DNA of 64,000 nucleotides from Ipomoea triloba (taxonomy: Eukaryota; Streptophyta; Magnoliopsida; Solanales; Convolvulaceae), in contig NC_044917.1 of assembly GCF_003576645.1 (NCBI RefSeq), forward strand, positions 17,262,227-17,326,226. Reading direction: 5' to 3'. Both the position numbers and the translations under genes were made by a program. Below, in pieces: positions 39,792-50,571 of this stretch; the first letter of the stretch is position 1; each line of letters begins with the position of its first letter. Below the pieces are notes generated by a model. It ran no database searches. It was given only the letters and a program-made list of their open reading frames with translations, and was not told the DNA's origin.

Positions 39792-40092
39792 GGCAAATTA
39801 TACGATGGACCAGGGTCTACTTTGTATTGTAGATCCTTGTCCAAAAATAACATTCAGATTTTGTATCTGTAGTTGACACATTTTGTACCTGCAGTTGACA
39901 GTTTCTGTACCTATAGCTATCATATTATGTGTTAGCGTATTCAAAATTATGTGTCAGCAATTATCAAGTTATTTGTGCACATGTACAGAAACTGTTATCT
40001 GTAGGTATAGAATGTGTTAACTGAAGATATATACAGCATTTTTGTATCATGATTCACAATGTAATATGAATCCTGGTTCATGGTATAACAAT
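39792..40092. mobile_element. Mutator-like MITE (GCAAATTATAC family)
   Basis: The left end GGCAAATTATACGATGGACC pairs with the right end, which reads ATTGTTATACCATGAACC on the other strand. TGTACTTTAAT occurs on both sides (39781-39791 and 40093-40103), covering a 9-11-bp target-site duplication. The interior contains GTATCTGTAGTTGACAC-type inverted words. Confidence 0.8.
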
Positions 40093-41439
40093 TGTACTTT
40101 AATTGTTTCGTTGCTCTATGGATTAAAATTTTAATGTTTTGAAAAGTTGAGGTATATTATAATGGAGCCAACTACATAAGGGTGTGTAGTGAGAAAACTA
40201 TGCTCCTATATAATAGCTCATAAATCACACATAAAAGGTAAATCGCACTAAAAAAATGAGGGTTATCAATAATATAATTAGAAAAATACTTGATGTACTC
40301 TCAAAATTTTACTTCCAATTTTCTCTTACTTGTGTTCAAATTTGATTGGAGAAAGAAAAAAAAATGAATGGATAAACATCATGGCTCTCTAATAAATTGG
40401 GCAATCAAAGCATGTCAAATCATAAGTAGTATAAAATGGGAGTATATATAGAATTACTCAAACTAACCTTTAAATACGAAAATCATGATTCATTTATCCG
40501 GATACCTTTTGAAGCAAGTTATAAATTCTATTTAAATTTTAATTAAATTGTAATTTTCGGGCAGTGTTACAAAATTTGACTATATTTTAATGGCATTTGA
40601 AATTTTGATGAAAAAATCTTTGGTCTTTATTTATTACTCCTCCAACTTTTGGTCAGACGACTAGACTTCAGTCGAATCGATTGAAATATATGGCCAGACA
40701 ATGTTGCACGACATGTTGCGTTTTATTTTTTTTTGAACACTTTCAAAATATTGAATACTAATTAATACACACTATACATTTGACTAAATGCTCAATAAAA
40801 TAAAATAGGAAAAGTATTCAAACAAAAAAAAACAATAGATAATAATTAAAAATCAACTATAAAGTAAAAAAAAAAAAAGGTAAAAGTTAAAAAAAAAATT
40901 GTATGTTTTGTACAAGTCATTACATATAATGGAATTATTAAATGACATTAATACTTAGGGTATCCTCAATAGAAGATCTTCAATAATTTTTGGCGAGTTT
41001 AAAGTACATGTTAGAGAGATAAAAATATGAGAGAGAAGATTTTGAATCTTTGCAGACACTTATTCTTTTCTCTGATTAATAGGCCAACCATTATTACAAA
41101 TACACTCCCTCCTGGTGCGCATGAGGCACACCAAGAACGCCCAACCAGGTGCGTTAATCTTTAGTTTTTCTATTTTTTTTCATATTTGTTTTGCTTTTTC
41201 TTTTTCTTTTTCTCTTCCCTCCCTTCTTCATTTTCTAAGTTACACCTCTAAAAACTCTTCAAAAACTACAACTATTGGGGATGTTCTTATAAGGAAAAAA
41301 GACAAAAGAACAAAAGAAAAGGGGTAAATTTATAAAAAGAAAATTGTAATTGTAAAGTAAAATTAGTATAATGTATAAGTTTTGATTTACAAAAAAGTTC
41401 GCAATCGTTGTCGAATATGTACTTTAGCTGAAACCCACA

Positions 41440-41600
41440 TTATCATGTTAGTCGAAAAAGAATTACAAGGAGGTAACCATTTTAGTTTGTTGATCAACTC
41501 AAATTGAGAAAGTCAATAAATACTTCTTATGATTAGTAAAATTTGAAACATTATAATTATCGAGTTAATTGTTTGATCAACTCGGCTGTGTTTACTCCCA
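41440..41600 (+). repeat. Dispersed repeat family, copy 1
   Basis: Shares the order AGTCG-AAGAATTACAAGGAGGTAA, AAATTGAGAAAGTCAATA and ATGA...AAATTTGAAA with four other diverged copies in this window. Class unknown. Confidence 0.55.
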
Positions 41601-42119
41601 ATACAATGTATAAGTTATTATTACAATGGATCACAACAACACCTTTTTTTAAATAAAGTCTTACCGTCATTGATTTTTATATAATTTTAAGAAATTAAAA
41701 ATTCAACCGCGTCATTGGACGATCCGAACATGGTCAGGCCAATTAATTTTTTAATTTAGCTTGTATAATTTCGCTAAGTGGCTAGTTTACGAGTCAATAC
41801 TTATTTGATCTTTGATTAATTTTTTAATTAAGCATTCGTTCAGAAAAGTTTAATTTTTACACAAATTGCATTAACTCAGCTTATTTTTATTAATTAATTA
41901 ATGAGTCATTACAATATATTAAGAACTCTAAATTAAAACTATGCCAACAAGCATACATTTATACGTGTAACTATGTACAACTTTTTTTTTTTTTTTACAT
42001 CAAACCCTTGTTTTTTTTAAAACACTCATAAAGAGTCATGAGCATTAAAAAAAAATCCTTATATTTTTAATTTCTATTAATTTCACTTTATCAAATGTGC
42101 AGTCTAAGTTAAGTCCACC

Positions 42120-42290
42120 TTGTGACTTTAGCTGACACAAGATTACAAGGAAGTAAATCAATCTAGGTTATTCCTTCATAGCTATTTAGCTAAAATCAAG
42201 AAAGCCAATAGAGAGCTCTCATGGGTAGTCAAACTTGAAATCTTTTGGTTAATAAGCCAAATGTTCGACCAACTTGGTTGGGGTTGAACC
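42120..42290 (+). repeat. Dispersed repeat family, copy 2
   Basis: AGCTGACACAAGATTACAAG, AAATCAAGAAAGCCAATAGA and GACCAACTTGGTTGGGGTT mark this copy, the best preserved of the five. Confidence 0.6.
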
Positions 42291-42593
42291 TGGGGGAATG
42301 CTTTATTGAAAAGGACCCATCCATCCTTAACCACACGTTAAGGGTTCGATCCTTAGCTTTGAATATGGAGCAGTCATCTTAAATCTCCAGACCATCTGTC
42401 TCACCTATTAGATGTGCCTACAATTTAACGAAGGATTAGTCACTATATCTGATGGTGAAAACCTTGGTTACACCAAAAAAAACATTGGTTAGGGGATGCC
42501 ACTATTTTTGAAAACTTAACACTTTTAGTTCTAATCATGTACCAAATTTAATACAAAATTCAATCTTTATGGAATTAAAAGTGGCAAATTTTT

Positions 42594-42826
42594 TCTCATT
42601 ATTAGCGATATTAGGAACCTAGCTGATGACTTTGTCAATCTTAGCTTTTTGTTTATTAAACGGTCTGTGAATAGGGTCGCCCATTTCCTTAGCTTGCTAG
42701 GGAGGCCTTATTTAAGTCTGATCGTGTGGACTATTTTACAGTTCCTTTTCCTTCTCTTGTTCATGTTTTGGAGCTTGACTTTTTTAAGTAATGAATTTCC
42801 TTTGTTTTCAAAAAAAAAAAAAAAAA
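42594..42826 (+). mobile_element. 5'-truncated LINE with poly-A tail and 12-bp target-site duplication
   Basis: This 233-bp fragment encodes the end of a LINE RNase H (DIRNLADDFVNLSFLFIKRS), then one frameshift, a stop near 42790 and a run of 16 A. TGGCAAATTTTT is repeated exactly at 42582-42593 and 42827-42838. This is a textbook dead-on-arrival LINE insertion of a family related to, but different from, the long LINE in this window. Confidence 0.92.
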
Positions 42827-42838
42827 TGGCAAATTTTT

Positions 42839-43949
42839 AAGTAATGTTCATTTTTGAAGGTGGAGGACTAAAAGTAAAATGTAATAATGAATGGATTATA
42901 ACTGAAAATAATTATTTTTCAACATACACCTCTATTCATAAAAAGCAAAAATTTTCTGTGAGACGGGTGTGAGTTTTTTTTTTTTTTAAGTATTACAAAT
43001 TTTTTCATAACTCTTACCCTCCTAACATTACATTTTGATTTAAAAATATTACATTTCACATCAAAAGTATCACAATTTTTTCTCATAAATTTTAATTTAT
43101 CTCATAAGTAACAATAATCAATCAATTTACCTTTGATTAGTATTACATTTTTTTCTCATAGCTATTTAACCCTTAAATATTATATTTTAATTTAAAAGTA
43201 TTATATCTTTCTTAAAAGTTATATTTTTTTTTAATTAACAAATAATTTATTTCTTATTAGTATTATATTTTTTCATAAGTAACTCTTAACCTCCTAACAT
43301 TACATTTTGATTTAAAAATATTACATTTCACATCAAAAGTATCAAAATTTTTTTGTCATAAACTTTAATTTATCTCATAAGTAACAATAATTAATCAATT
43401 TACCTTTGATTAGTATTACATTTTTTTCTCATAACTATTTAACTCTAAAATATTATTTTTTAATTTAAAAGTATTACATTTTTCTTAAAAGTTATATATT
43501 TTTTATAATTTATTTCTTATTAGTATTATATTTTATAGCATTAGTATATTAACTCGAACCCTACTTGCAAGAAACGCCCAGACTGCCCTCCGCCCCTCCC
43601 GATGGGTCTTTGAATATAATTTTAAAAAAAAAATGTATATAATGACACAAATTCTTCCAAATTTAGTTGAGAAGACTAGTGAATATTAGGTTTAATTATT
43701 ACGCGGTCTCCTATTCATGACTGTTCCAAATGGACCACATTCATTTATGATGTTTTTTGTTTTTTATTTATTTATTTTTTTTGATATTGAAAGATAAATA
43801 AAGAAAACCATATTTCAATATGAGATCTATCTATTCATCTAGCTAATCTCATAGTTGAATTTTAATTGAACGCTCACACATCATATTTGCAAATGCATCC
43901 AAAGGTGGTTGTGTATGTGTGTGTGTGGGGCGAGGGGGGGGGGGGGGGG
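42839..43949. other. AT-rich intergenic DNA with repeats, ending in poly-G
   Basis: No gene. Contains the direct repeats at 42985-43555 and, at the end, (TG)n followed by poly-G before the gap. Confidence 0.5.
42985..43555 (+). repeat. About 280-bp AT-rich direct repeat, two copies
   Basis: Copies near 42990-43270 and 43271-43550 share CTAACATTACATTTTGATTT, TTAATTTATCTCATAAGTAA and TTTGATTAGTATTACATTT. The interior is built of shorter ATTACATTTT-like words. Confidence 0.8.
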
Positions 43950-44000
43950 NNNNNNNNNNNNNNNNNNNNNNNNNNNNNNNNNNNNNNNNNNNNNNNNNNN
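43950..44000. other. 51-N assembly gap between poly-G runs
   Basis: Preceded by (TG)n and about 19 G, and followed by 24 G. The pattern matches the 421-N gap. Confidence 0.95.
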
Positions 44001-44199
44001 GGGGGGGGGGGGGGGGGGGGGGGGTTGGGGTTCCATTTTCATTTATTTAGTTTGTATGCGCATGCTTCCAAGTTAGAATGTTAGGAAACTAAAATAAATT
44101 TGGTTCAAAAAAAATAAATTTGGTTCATGTGCATGCATCCACTTATATTCAAATTCAATCTTCAAACTTAATTTTTTTCGGGTGAGTATCCTGTAAAAT

Positions 44200-44650
44200 C
44201 TTCTCATAAATTTGTCTTTTATGTAGATAAGTCGAGTTTAATTAGATAAAATTTTAATATGTTTTATGAAAAATTTAATACAAATTAGAGATAAATTAAT
44301 TGTTATTTATGAGAAAAATTGTAATACATTCAATGAAAAATGTAATACTTTTTGAGAAAAACTGCAATACTAATAAGAGATAAATTAATTGATTATTACT
44401 TATAAAAAATTAATTTTTTCAAAAAAAAATAAAAAAATTAATTAAAAGCGCAATACTAATGAAATTGTAATCCTAATCATAGATAAGGGAAAGTGTAATA
44501 CTTATTAGGAAAAAAATTTTGATACTTTGAGAAAAAATGTAATGCTTTTAAATCAAAATTTAATATTTAGGGGTTGAACGAAGATTTACTTATTAGAAAA
44601 ACTATGATACTTACGAGAAAAAATGTAATATTTATGAAAACCAACCCGTC
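44200..44650 (-). repeat. AT-rich repeat inverted relative to 42985-43555
   Basis: TTATGAGAAAAATTGTAATAC and AGAGATAAATTAATTG are reverse-complement relatives of the words in the earlier repeat. CCCGTCTCATGG at 44647 mirrors GTGAGACGGG at 42959. The two ends may be arms of one large element enclosing the gap. Confidence 0.55.
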
Positions 44651-44755
44651 TCATGGATAAAAACCCACTAGACGGCCTCATATGAGACTTTTTTCAATTC
44701 TTTTTTACTTATGAGAAAATTCTTAGCCGCTATTTGAAGGAACACATTTGGTGAA

Positions 44756-44905
44756 ACTTACCTTATAACCCTAGCTGACAAAGGATTATAATGAGGCAAA
44801 TCAGATTAGATTGCCTATAACTAACCAGTTTAAATCAAGAATACCAATAGACAATTTCTATGAGAGTCGAGCATGAAGCATTGTAGTTATTGTTGTACTA
44901 AAAGT
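44756..44905 (+). repeat. Dispersed repeat family, copy 3
   Basis: AGCTGACAAAGGATTATAAT and AAATCAAGAATACCAATAGA align with copies at 41440 and 42120. Confidence 0.55.
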
Positions 44906-44958
44906 CTTTAAATATTTATACAAATTTCAGTTTATTTTTCAAGTTGAAATACCCATTA

Positions 44959-46462
44959 CATATTCGTTTACGAGTAATTCATATAAAAATGATCATAAAC
45001 TTTTTTAGACCAGTCATTTTTATCTAATTGTATAAATTTAGTTTGTTCAAAAAGTCAATTGCACTTTTAAAAATTTTGGATAGTTTAATTGCACTTGCCA
45101 AAGAATTTGTGGTCTAGTGTCACCTGGTGTCCTGGTTTACACTCCCACATGAATAATGGGCAAATTATACTGTGCACCACGGTGCACATAGCAATGTGCA
45201 CCACGTACCTAAACGACGTCGTTTTGAGCATTGTAAACTAATCGTTCGTTTTTTTTGGAAATCACGTTTACCGTTTCGGCCGGTCTCTGTATTTATGTTA
45301 ATATTCTGTGTATTCCAGGCAATCATTCTGTGTATTCTAGGTAACCGTTATGTGTATTCATGTTAGTAACACATGTTGTGATTTCATGTTAGTAACACAT
45401 GTTGTGATGTGTTTGTGCATTCGAATGTTTAGGAGGATGAGTTCTGTGTGTTTTGTGTAAATATTATGTGTATTCATGTTATTAACACAAGTTGTGATGT
45501 GTTTGTGCATTCGAATGTTAGGAAGATGAGTTCTGTGTATTTTGCGTCAATATTCTGTATATTATGGGCAAACATTCTGTGTATTCTAGGCAAACGTTCT
45601 GTGTATTCTATATAATGATTATGTGTATTATAGATAATGAATTCCCAGGAGTCATTCGAGTCCACTAACATCTGTGTATTTTGTGTCAATATTCTGTGTA
45701 TTCTGGGCAAACATTCTGTGTATTCTAGGCAAACATTCTGTGTATTATAGATAATAATTATGTGTATTATAGATAATGAATTCCCTGATTCATTCGCGTC
45801 CGCGTCTACTAACACCGAAACGACGTCGTTTTACGTACGTGGTGCACATTGCTATGTGCACAGTGGTGCAGGGTGTAACGATTGTGGATAATGGGAGTGG
45901 GCTTGAGCCTCAATGGAGGCAACTGTTGACTCTTTGTGCTTTTATGAACAGATATTACATTGTAATAAAGTCAGTAGTACTAAAAAATGCACTTTGTTAT
46001 ATAGTTCAATGACTAATAAACATTATTAGAGTACATTGTAATATTTTTTTTGATAAAATGATTAAATAAATATATACATATACATACATACATACATATT
46101 CGTTTACGAGTAATTCATATAAAAATGATCATAAACTTTTTTAGACCAGTCATTTTTATCTAATTGTATAAATTTAGTTTGTTCAAAAAGTCAATTGCAC
46201 TTTTAAAAATTTTGGATAGTTTAATTGCACTTTGTTAGCCAAAGAACTTGTGGTCTAGTGACACTTGGTATCCTGGTTTACACTCCCACATGGATGATTG
46301 GAGTGGGGGCAATTGTTTACTCTTTGTGCTTTTATGAACAGATACTACATTGTAACAAAGTCAGTAGTACTAAAAAAATGCACTTTGTTATATAGTTCAA
46401 TGACTAATAAGCATTATTAGAGTACATTGTAATATTTTTTTTGATAAAATGAATAAATAAAT

Positions 46463-46465
<3 letters not shown>
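44959..46465 (+). repeat. Tandem duplication, about 0.38 kb, one copy carrying a MITE
   Basis: Unit A (44959-46080, about 387 bp without the MITE) and unit B (46095-46465) share CATATTCGTTTACGAGTAAT, TTGTGGTCTAGTG, TCCTGGTTTACACTCCCACA, and ACTTTGTTATATAGTTCAAT in the same order. Unit B lacks the MITE at 45161-45886. Confidence 0.88.
45161..45886. mobile_element. Mutator-like MITE in one copy of a tandem duplication
   Basis: Terminal inverted repeats CAAATTATACTGTGCACCAC and, inverted, GTTACACCCTGCACCACTG extend inward through TGCACATAGCAATGTGCACC and CGACGTCGTTTT. AATAATGGG (45152-45160) and GATAATGGG (45887-45895) are the target-site duplication with one change. The interior is built from GTGTATTCTAGGCAAAC-like repeats of about 20-25 bp. 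Confidence 0.85.

Positions 46466-46500
<35 letters not shown>
46460..46500 (+). repeat. (AC)n(AT)n microsatellite
   Basis: An alternating AC run passes directly into an AT run. Confidence 0.95.
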
Positions 46501-46504
46501 TTCT

Positions 46505-46735
46505 ATTCAAATGTGGTCGTGTCTTCCCGTGCGGTTTACCCCACTCAATGTTATGAAATGCACCACTCAATGTTACGAAATGCACTACAATGAAAATGCA
46601 TTTCTTAATATGAAATGCACCACTCAATGTTATTTGAGTGGTGCATATTGAGTGGTGCATTTTTTAACATTGAGTGGTGTAAACCGCACGACCGCACGGG
46701 AAGGTGCGGCCACACCTGAACATGACCCTCTCTAT
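46505..46735. mobile_element. Hairpin MITE (CCACTCAATGTTA family), copy 1
   Basis: Left TCGTGTCTTCCCGTGCGGTT and right AACCGCACGACCGCACGG regions are inverted. Between them CCACTCAATGTTA and its inverse alternate, giving an almost complete hairpin. TA-rich DNA flanks it, so the target duplication cannot be read. Confidence 0.75.
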
Positions 46736-46772
46736 ATACATATGTATACATACATACATATGTATACATATG

Positions 46773-46827
<55 letters not shown>

Positions 46828-46830
<3 letters not shown>

Positions 46831-47675
46831 CCACGCTCACCTGCGAACTATCGCCCAGGAAAGAACTGAGAACACTTTGCAGCCGTCCACGTGTCTAGAT
46901 CAACGGATTAGATGTAATTTAAAAAAAACGACGTGGTGGCATTTTCGTAAATAACTCGAACTTTGGTGCAAGTAACTGTGTTATAAGTGCACCTATTTTC
47001 GCACCTATTTTCATTTACAAGTGCAAATAATTTACATTGTAAACATTCATGCACCTAGGTGCACCACTTATAACGTTATGTGCAACTAGTTATAACATTA
47101 GGTGCAATTAGTATTGAGCTCAACGTACATTTTACTTGCACCTGCAATACATTTTACTTGCACTTGTGCACCTATTTTACTTACAAGTGCAAGTAATTTA
47201 TCTTGTTAACATTCATGCACCTAGGCGGTGCACCTAATTATATACTCCCTCCGTCCCAATTTATGTGTCTGGTTCGGTTAACGAGGCTTGACTGATAATT
47301 TAATTTTTTATGATATTAAGTTTAGTATTAGTATACAAAATTTATATATTTAGAAACTATACTAAAATTACTATTCAACGCAAAAAAATCAAATTTAAAA
47401 ATAAGTAAAAACTACTAAAATAAACAAAGAATAAAGAGTTGGTTTGACCAATGTATAGTACAGATAAAATGGGACAGTGGGAGTATAACATTAGGTGCAC
47501 TTAGTATTGATGCTCAGTGTACAATTTACTTGCACCTGTAATACACTTTACTTGCACTTGTGCACCTATTTTCACTTGCAAGTGCAAGTAATTTACCTTG
47601 TTAACATCTGGACACGTGACGCGCTGCGAAGCATTCTTAGTTCTCTCCTAGGCGGGTGGTTCTCACTTGAACGCG

Positions 47676-47678
<3 letters not shown>
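46828..47678. mobile_element. Mutator-like MITE, second member, with nested Stowaway
   Basis: The ends GGGCCACGCTCACCTGCGAA and, inverted, GATCGCGTTCAAGTGAGAAC share AGAGAACTGAGAAC-type subtermini and the TGCACCTAGGTGCA interior with the element at 24692. It sits inside an (AT)n run, so the target duplication is hidden. Without the Stowaway at 47245-47483 its length (about 610 bp) matches its relative. Confidence 0.8.
47245..47483. mobile_element. Stowaway MITE nested in a larger MITE
   Basis: Termini CTCCCTCCGTCCCAATTTAT and, inverted, CTCCCACTGTCCCATTTTAT, with TA on both sides (47243-47244 and 47484-47485). The host MITE continues on both sides. Confidence 0.92.
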
Positions 47679-47768
<90 letters not shown>

Positions 47769-47788
47769 TTATTTATTTATTTATTTAT
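47679..47788 (+). repeat. (AT)n followed by (TTTA)n microsatellite
   Basis: About 85 bp of alternating AT, then six TTTA units. Apparent Ile/Tyr repeat frames here are simple-sequence artefacts. Confidence 0.95.
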
Positions 47789-49695
47789 TATCGTAAAGAG
47801 AATATATTTTAGCGAGTTGAGCTATGACTTAATTACTTTGTTATATATTGAATAGTTAAGGCACTTCTGGTGCTTAGCTCTGGGTCCAAATTGTTATATA
47901 ACAAGAGTAATTGTAAAGGCAAGTATGTTGTCGACAACTATAATATTTTTATCATGATTTTCTCCCATATTATAAAATTCATGACAATTTCTAAATCAAC
48001 CAGATTGTTATCATTTCCCAAAGATATTTTGATATGGTCTTTTCGTATCCTTAGTATTATGTTTGTTTGGTGCACCTATAAATTTACTAGGTATTTCATC
48101 ATTTGGACGAACGTCTCCAGGACATAATTCTTTAAGATATTTCAAGTAAATGTCACTCCCTTTGAAGATAACAATATTCAAAATCTACAAGTTTTAATAT
48201 TATAATACATTGTCCCAAGATAAGTGTAGACCAGGAATATGGTACAATTTTCAAGATTGCTACTAGAGTGAACATTCTGTCACTTATATAATCGACATAG
48301 ACTTAGATGATAAATAAACAACTCCATTAAAACTTGCTTTCCCGATCCTACCCCTATATAGATAGGTGGTGGGTTTCAATTTTCGCGGCCCGTAAAGAGC
48401 AGGCCCCTGAGCCCGCCCTTATATAAATAAATAAATATACATACATATACACACACTTAGATTAATGTTTGTCTGAATTATTGTTTGGACTTTGGAACTA
48501 TTGCTGAATATTTTAAAGTTAAAATTATTAATGTTTGTTTAAATATTATTTATGCATTTTATTATTTTTATAGTAGTGTTGTATGTAATGAATATTGGAC
48601 TAGTAAGAGTCAATATTGTCTCTACTGAAACTTGAACTCATAATTTCGCATACAAAGGAGCATCTTGGTGCCATTAGATCATAAGGTCCTTGACAAATTA
48701 GAATATTATATTAGTATATTTAATTTGAATATTAATAAAGGTTGGAGAATAAAGACTTAGTGTGTGTAAAAAAATTGTCCCCCATCCCGAGGCCCTTGAA
48801 GGTGGCATGGCGGCGTATCCTACTCTAATTAGCCGGCCTCAGATGGCATCATCGCTCAGCCGATTCACATTGACAGCTCTAAAAATATAACATAGTGTAG
48901 GTAATCGAAAACTGAAATGCTCATAAAATAAATAAATATTTCTTTTATAATTAGTTAAACTTATAAATTAATTACAGATTTCATTATAATTAATTACACC
49001 ATGGATTTCAATCCATACCAAACTAACAATCTATGTGTTTTTCTTTCCCGCGTTATGTTAGTTAATAGCAGACTGGGACAAGATGTGGACGGACTTTGAT
49101 TATTGAATTTCTGTTTGTTTATTAATGACTTTGATAAATATGTCTTTCACGCGTTTTTTTTTTTAATGTTTTTTTTTATGTTTTTTAGTTAGATATTAAT
49201 TAATGAATTTGATGAAAACCTACCACAGGTACTACGATGTACGTCACACGTTTTCGCGTGGAACGGTATGAGTTATAGAGCTCCCTCATTTTTGAATCAC
49301 CTAATTGTTTGAAGTGACAAGAGAAATTCGCACCCATTTAAATTCGTACTGAGTAAAATAGCTTAATTTTTTTTATAATTGACTTAAACCAAGAATGTCA
49401 ATAGACAACTCATATTGAGATTCGAACTTGTAACATTGTGCTTATCAAATTAACATTCTGGCCAACTTGGTTGTGGTTATCCCATTCTATCACTTAATTA
49501 AACTCTATAATAATGTGAGTCATGATAAAATTTTAATTAATTAATTTAATTATGTATTAAATTAAATAAAAATATGATATTTAACATTCTCATGATAACA
49601 TAGTATGAGTATAGAGGATTATTTGAGTATTTTGTTGGAAAAATTAGTTTAAAATGACATTTAAAATTACTATTTTCACGCATAATTTTTATTAG
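47789..49695. other. Intergenic DNA, no gene recognised
   Basis: AT-rich. It includes a dispersed repeat at 48610-48700 shared with 36850-36945 and one at 49330-49490, both diverged. G/C-rich patches at 48350-48420 and 48780-48860 give no coding signal. Confidence 0.5.
49330..49490 (+). repeat. Dispersed repeat family, copy 4
   Basis: TTAAACCAAGAATGTCAATA and GGCCAACTTGGTTGTGGTT align with copy 2 at 42120. Confidence 0.5.
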
Positions 49696-50220
49696 CAATG
49701 TTGCAAAAATCGCGACTAGGTGCTAGGCAGTGGTCGACCGAACTGCCTAAAATTTCGGCTGAATCGCTGTTCTAGGCAGCTGGTCGCCTAGGCGCCGACT
49801 AAGTCGCGGCAGACTAGGCAGCCTAGGCGGGCGTCTAGGCTACCGGTTAGCCTTTTTTTTTCATGTTTTTAAAAATGGGTTATTTCGTTCAAATCGACGT
49901 CGTTTTTAGTAAAATAACCCTAAATTGTTCAAATCGGTCGCAAACTCAAAAAATGTAATAAAAAGTCAAAATCGGATACTCTAATATTAATACTTTGTGA
50001 GTTGTGACTTTGTGTTGTGTTTTAATTCTTTAAATCTTTGTACAATTTACAATTCTAGATTTTTTAGGTTAATATTTAATATTTTAGTACTAACTATTAG
50101 AGTATTAAATAGCTTATAATTACCAAGTCTTAAATAATTTTTTGTAAAAAATCTTTTAAATAATTAAAATAAAAAAAAAAAGAGGCGCCCCCAGAACACC
50201 TAGCGATTTTTGCAACCTTG
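49696..50220. mobile_element. hAT-like MITE
   Basis: The ends CAATGTTGCAAAAATCGC and GCGATTTTTGCAACCTTG are inverted repeats, followed by CCTAGGCG-rich subtermini. The flanking octamers TTTATTAG and ATTTTTAG match at six of eight positions, compatible with an old 8-bp hAT duplication. Confidence 0.7.
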
Positions 50221-50334
50221 ATTTTTAGCGAAGTTTAATTGAGATAAAATTGATAATAACCCATACAAAGCTAAGGTTGAGACCTTCTATTTAAACAAAT
50301 TACAAGTATTTTTGTGTAATTAATTAGGACTAAT

Positions 50335-50571
50335 ATTATTCTTGAAACTGATTATTTAAATTTTTGTCTTGCTTTTACTTCCCGTACTGTTGACTTTTCT
50401 TATGTTGGTGTTATAGTTAAATATTGACGTTCTTTGGCTAGGGACATTGGGAACGTTTCTGTTCGCCATGTCAAGAGGTTAGTGAATTATATATGTGGCT
50501 GTGTTCTTGTACGGGCAACTGGTTCTTCATCTAGCATGGGTTCGTGGGTTTTGATCCCTCCTGACCTGTAA
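50335..50571 (+). pseudogene. LINE RNase H fragment
   Basis: One frame with a single internal stop reads as the C-terminal RNase H of a plant LINE: LETDYLNFCLAF, then SYVGVIVKY, RSLARDIGNVSVRHVKR and GSWVLIPPDL before a stop at 50569. No poly-A tail of useful length or target duplication was seen. Confidence 0.7.

Larger units (their letters stand above)
40104..42581. other. AT-rich intergenic DNA with interspersed repeats
   Basis: No gene is supported. It contains two copies of a dispersed repeat annotated separately. 42290-42485 includes GGGTTCGATCC, a tRNA-type B-box-like word that hints at a SINE remnant, without a matching A box that I could defend. Confidence 0.5.

Noticed and set aside
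42290..42485. SINE with GGTTCGATCC B box
   Set aside because: No A box at the right distance and no tail or target duplication could be shown.
45225..45240. ACGACGTCGTTTT as a host regulatory element
   Set aside because: The same palindrome occurs at both ends of the MITE as part of its inverted repeats, so it belongs to the transposon.
47495..47812. Ile/Tyr repeat ORF
   Set aside because: Translation of (AT)n; the upstream part is MITE sequence.
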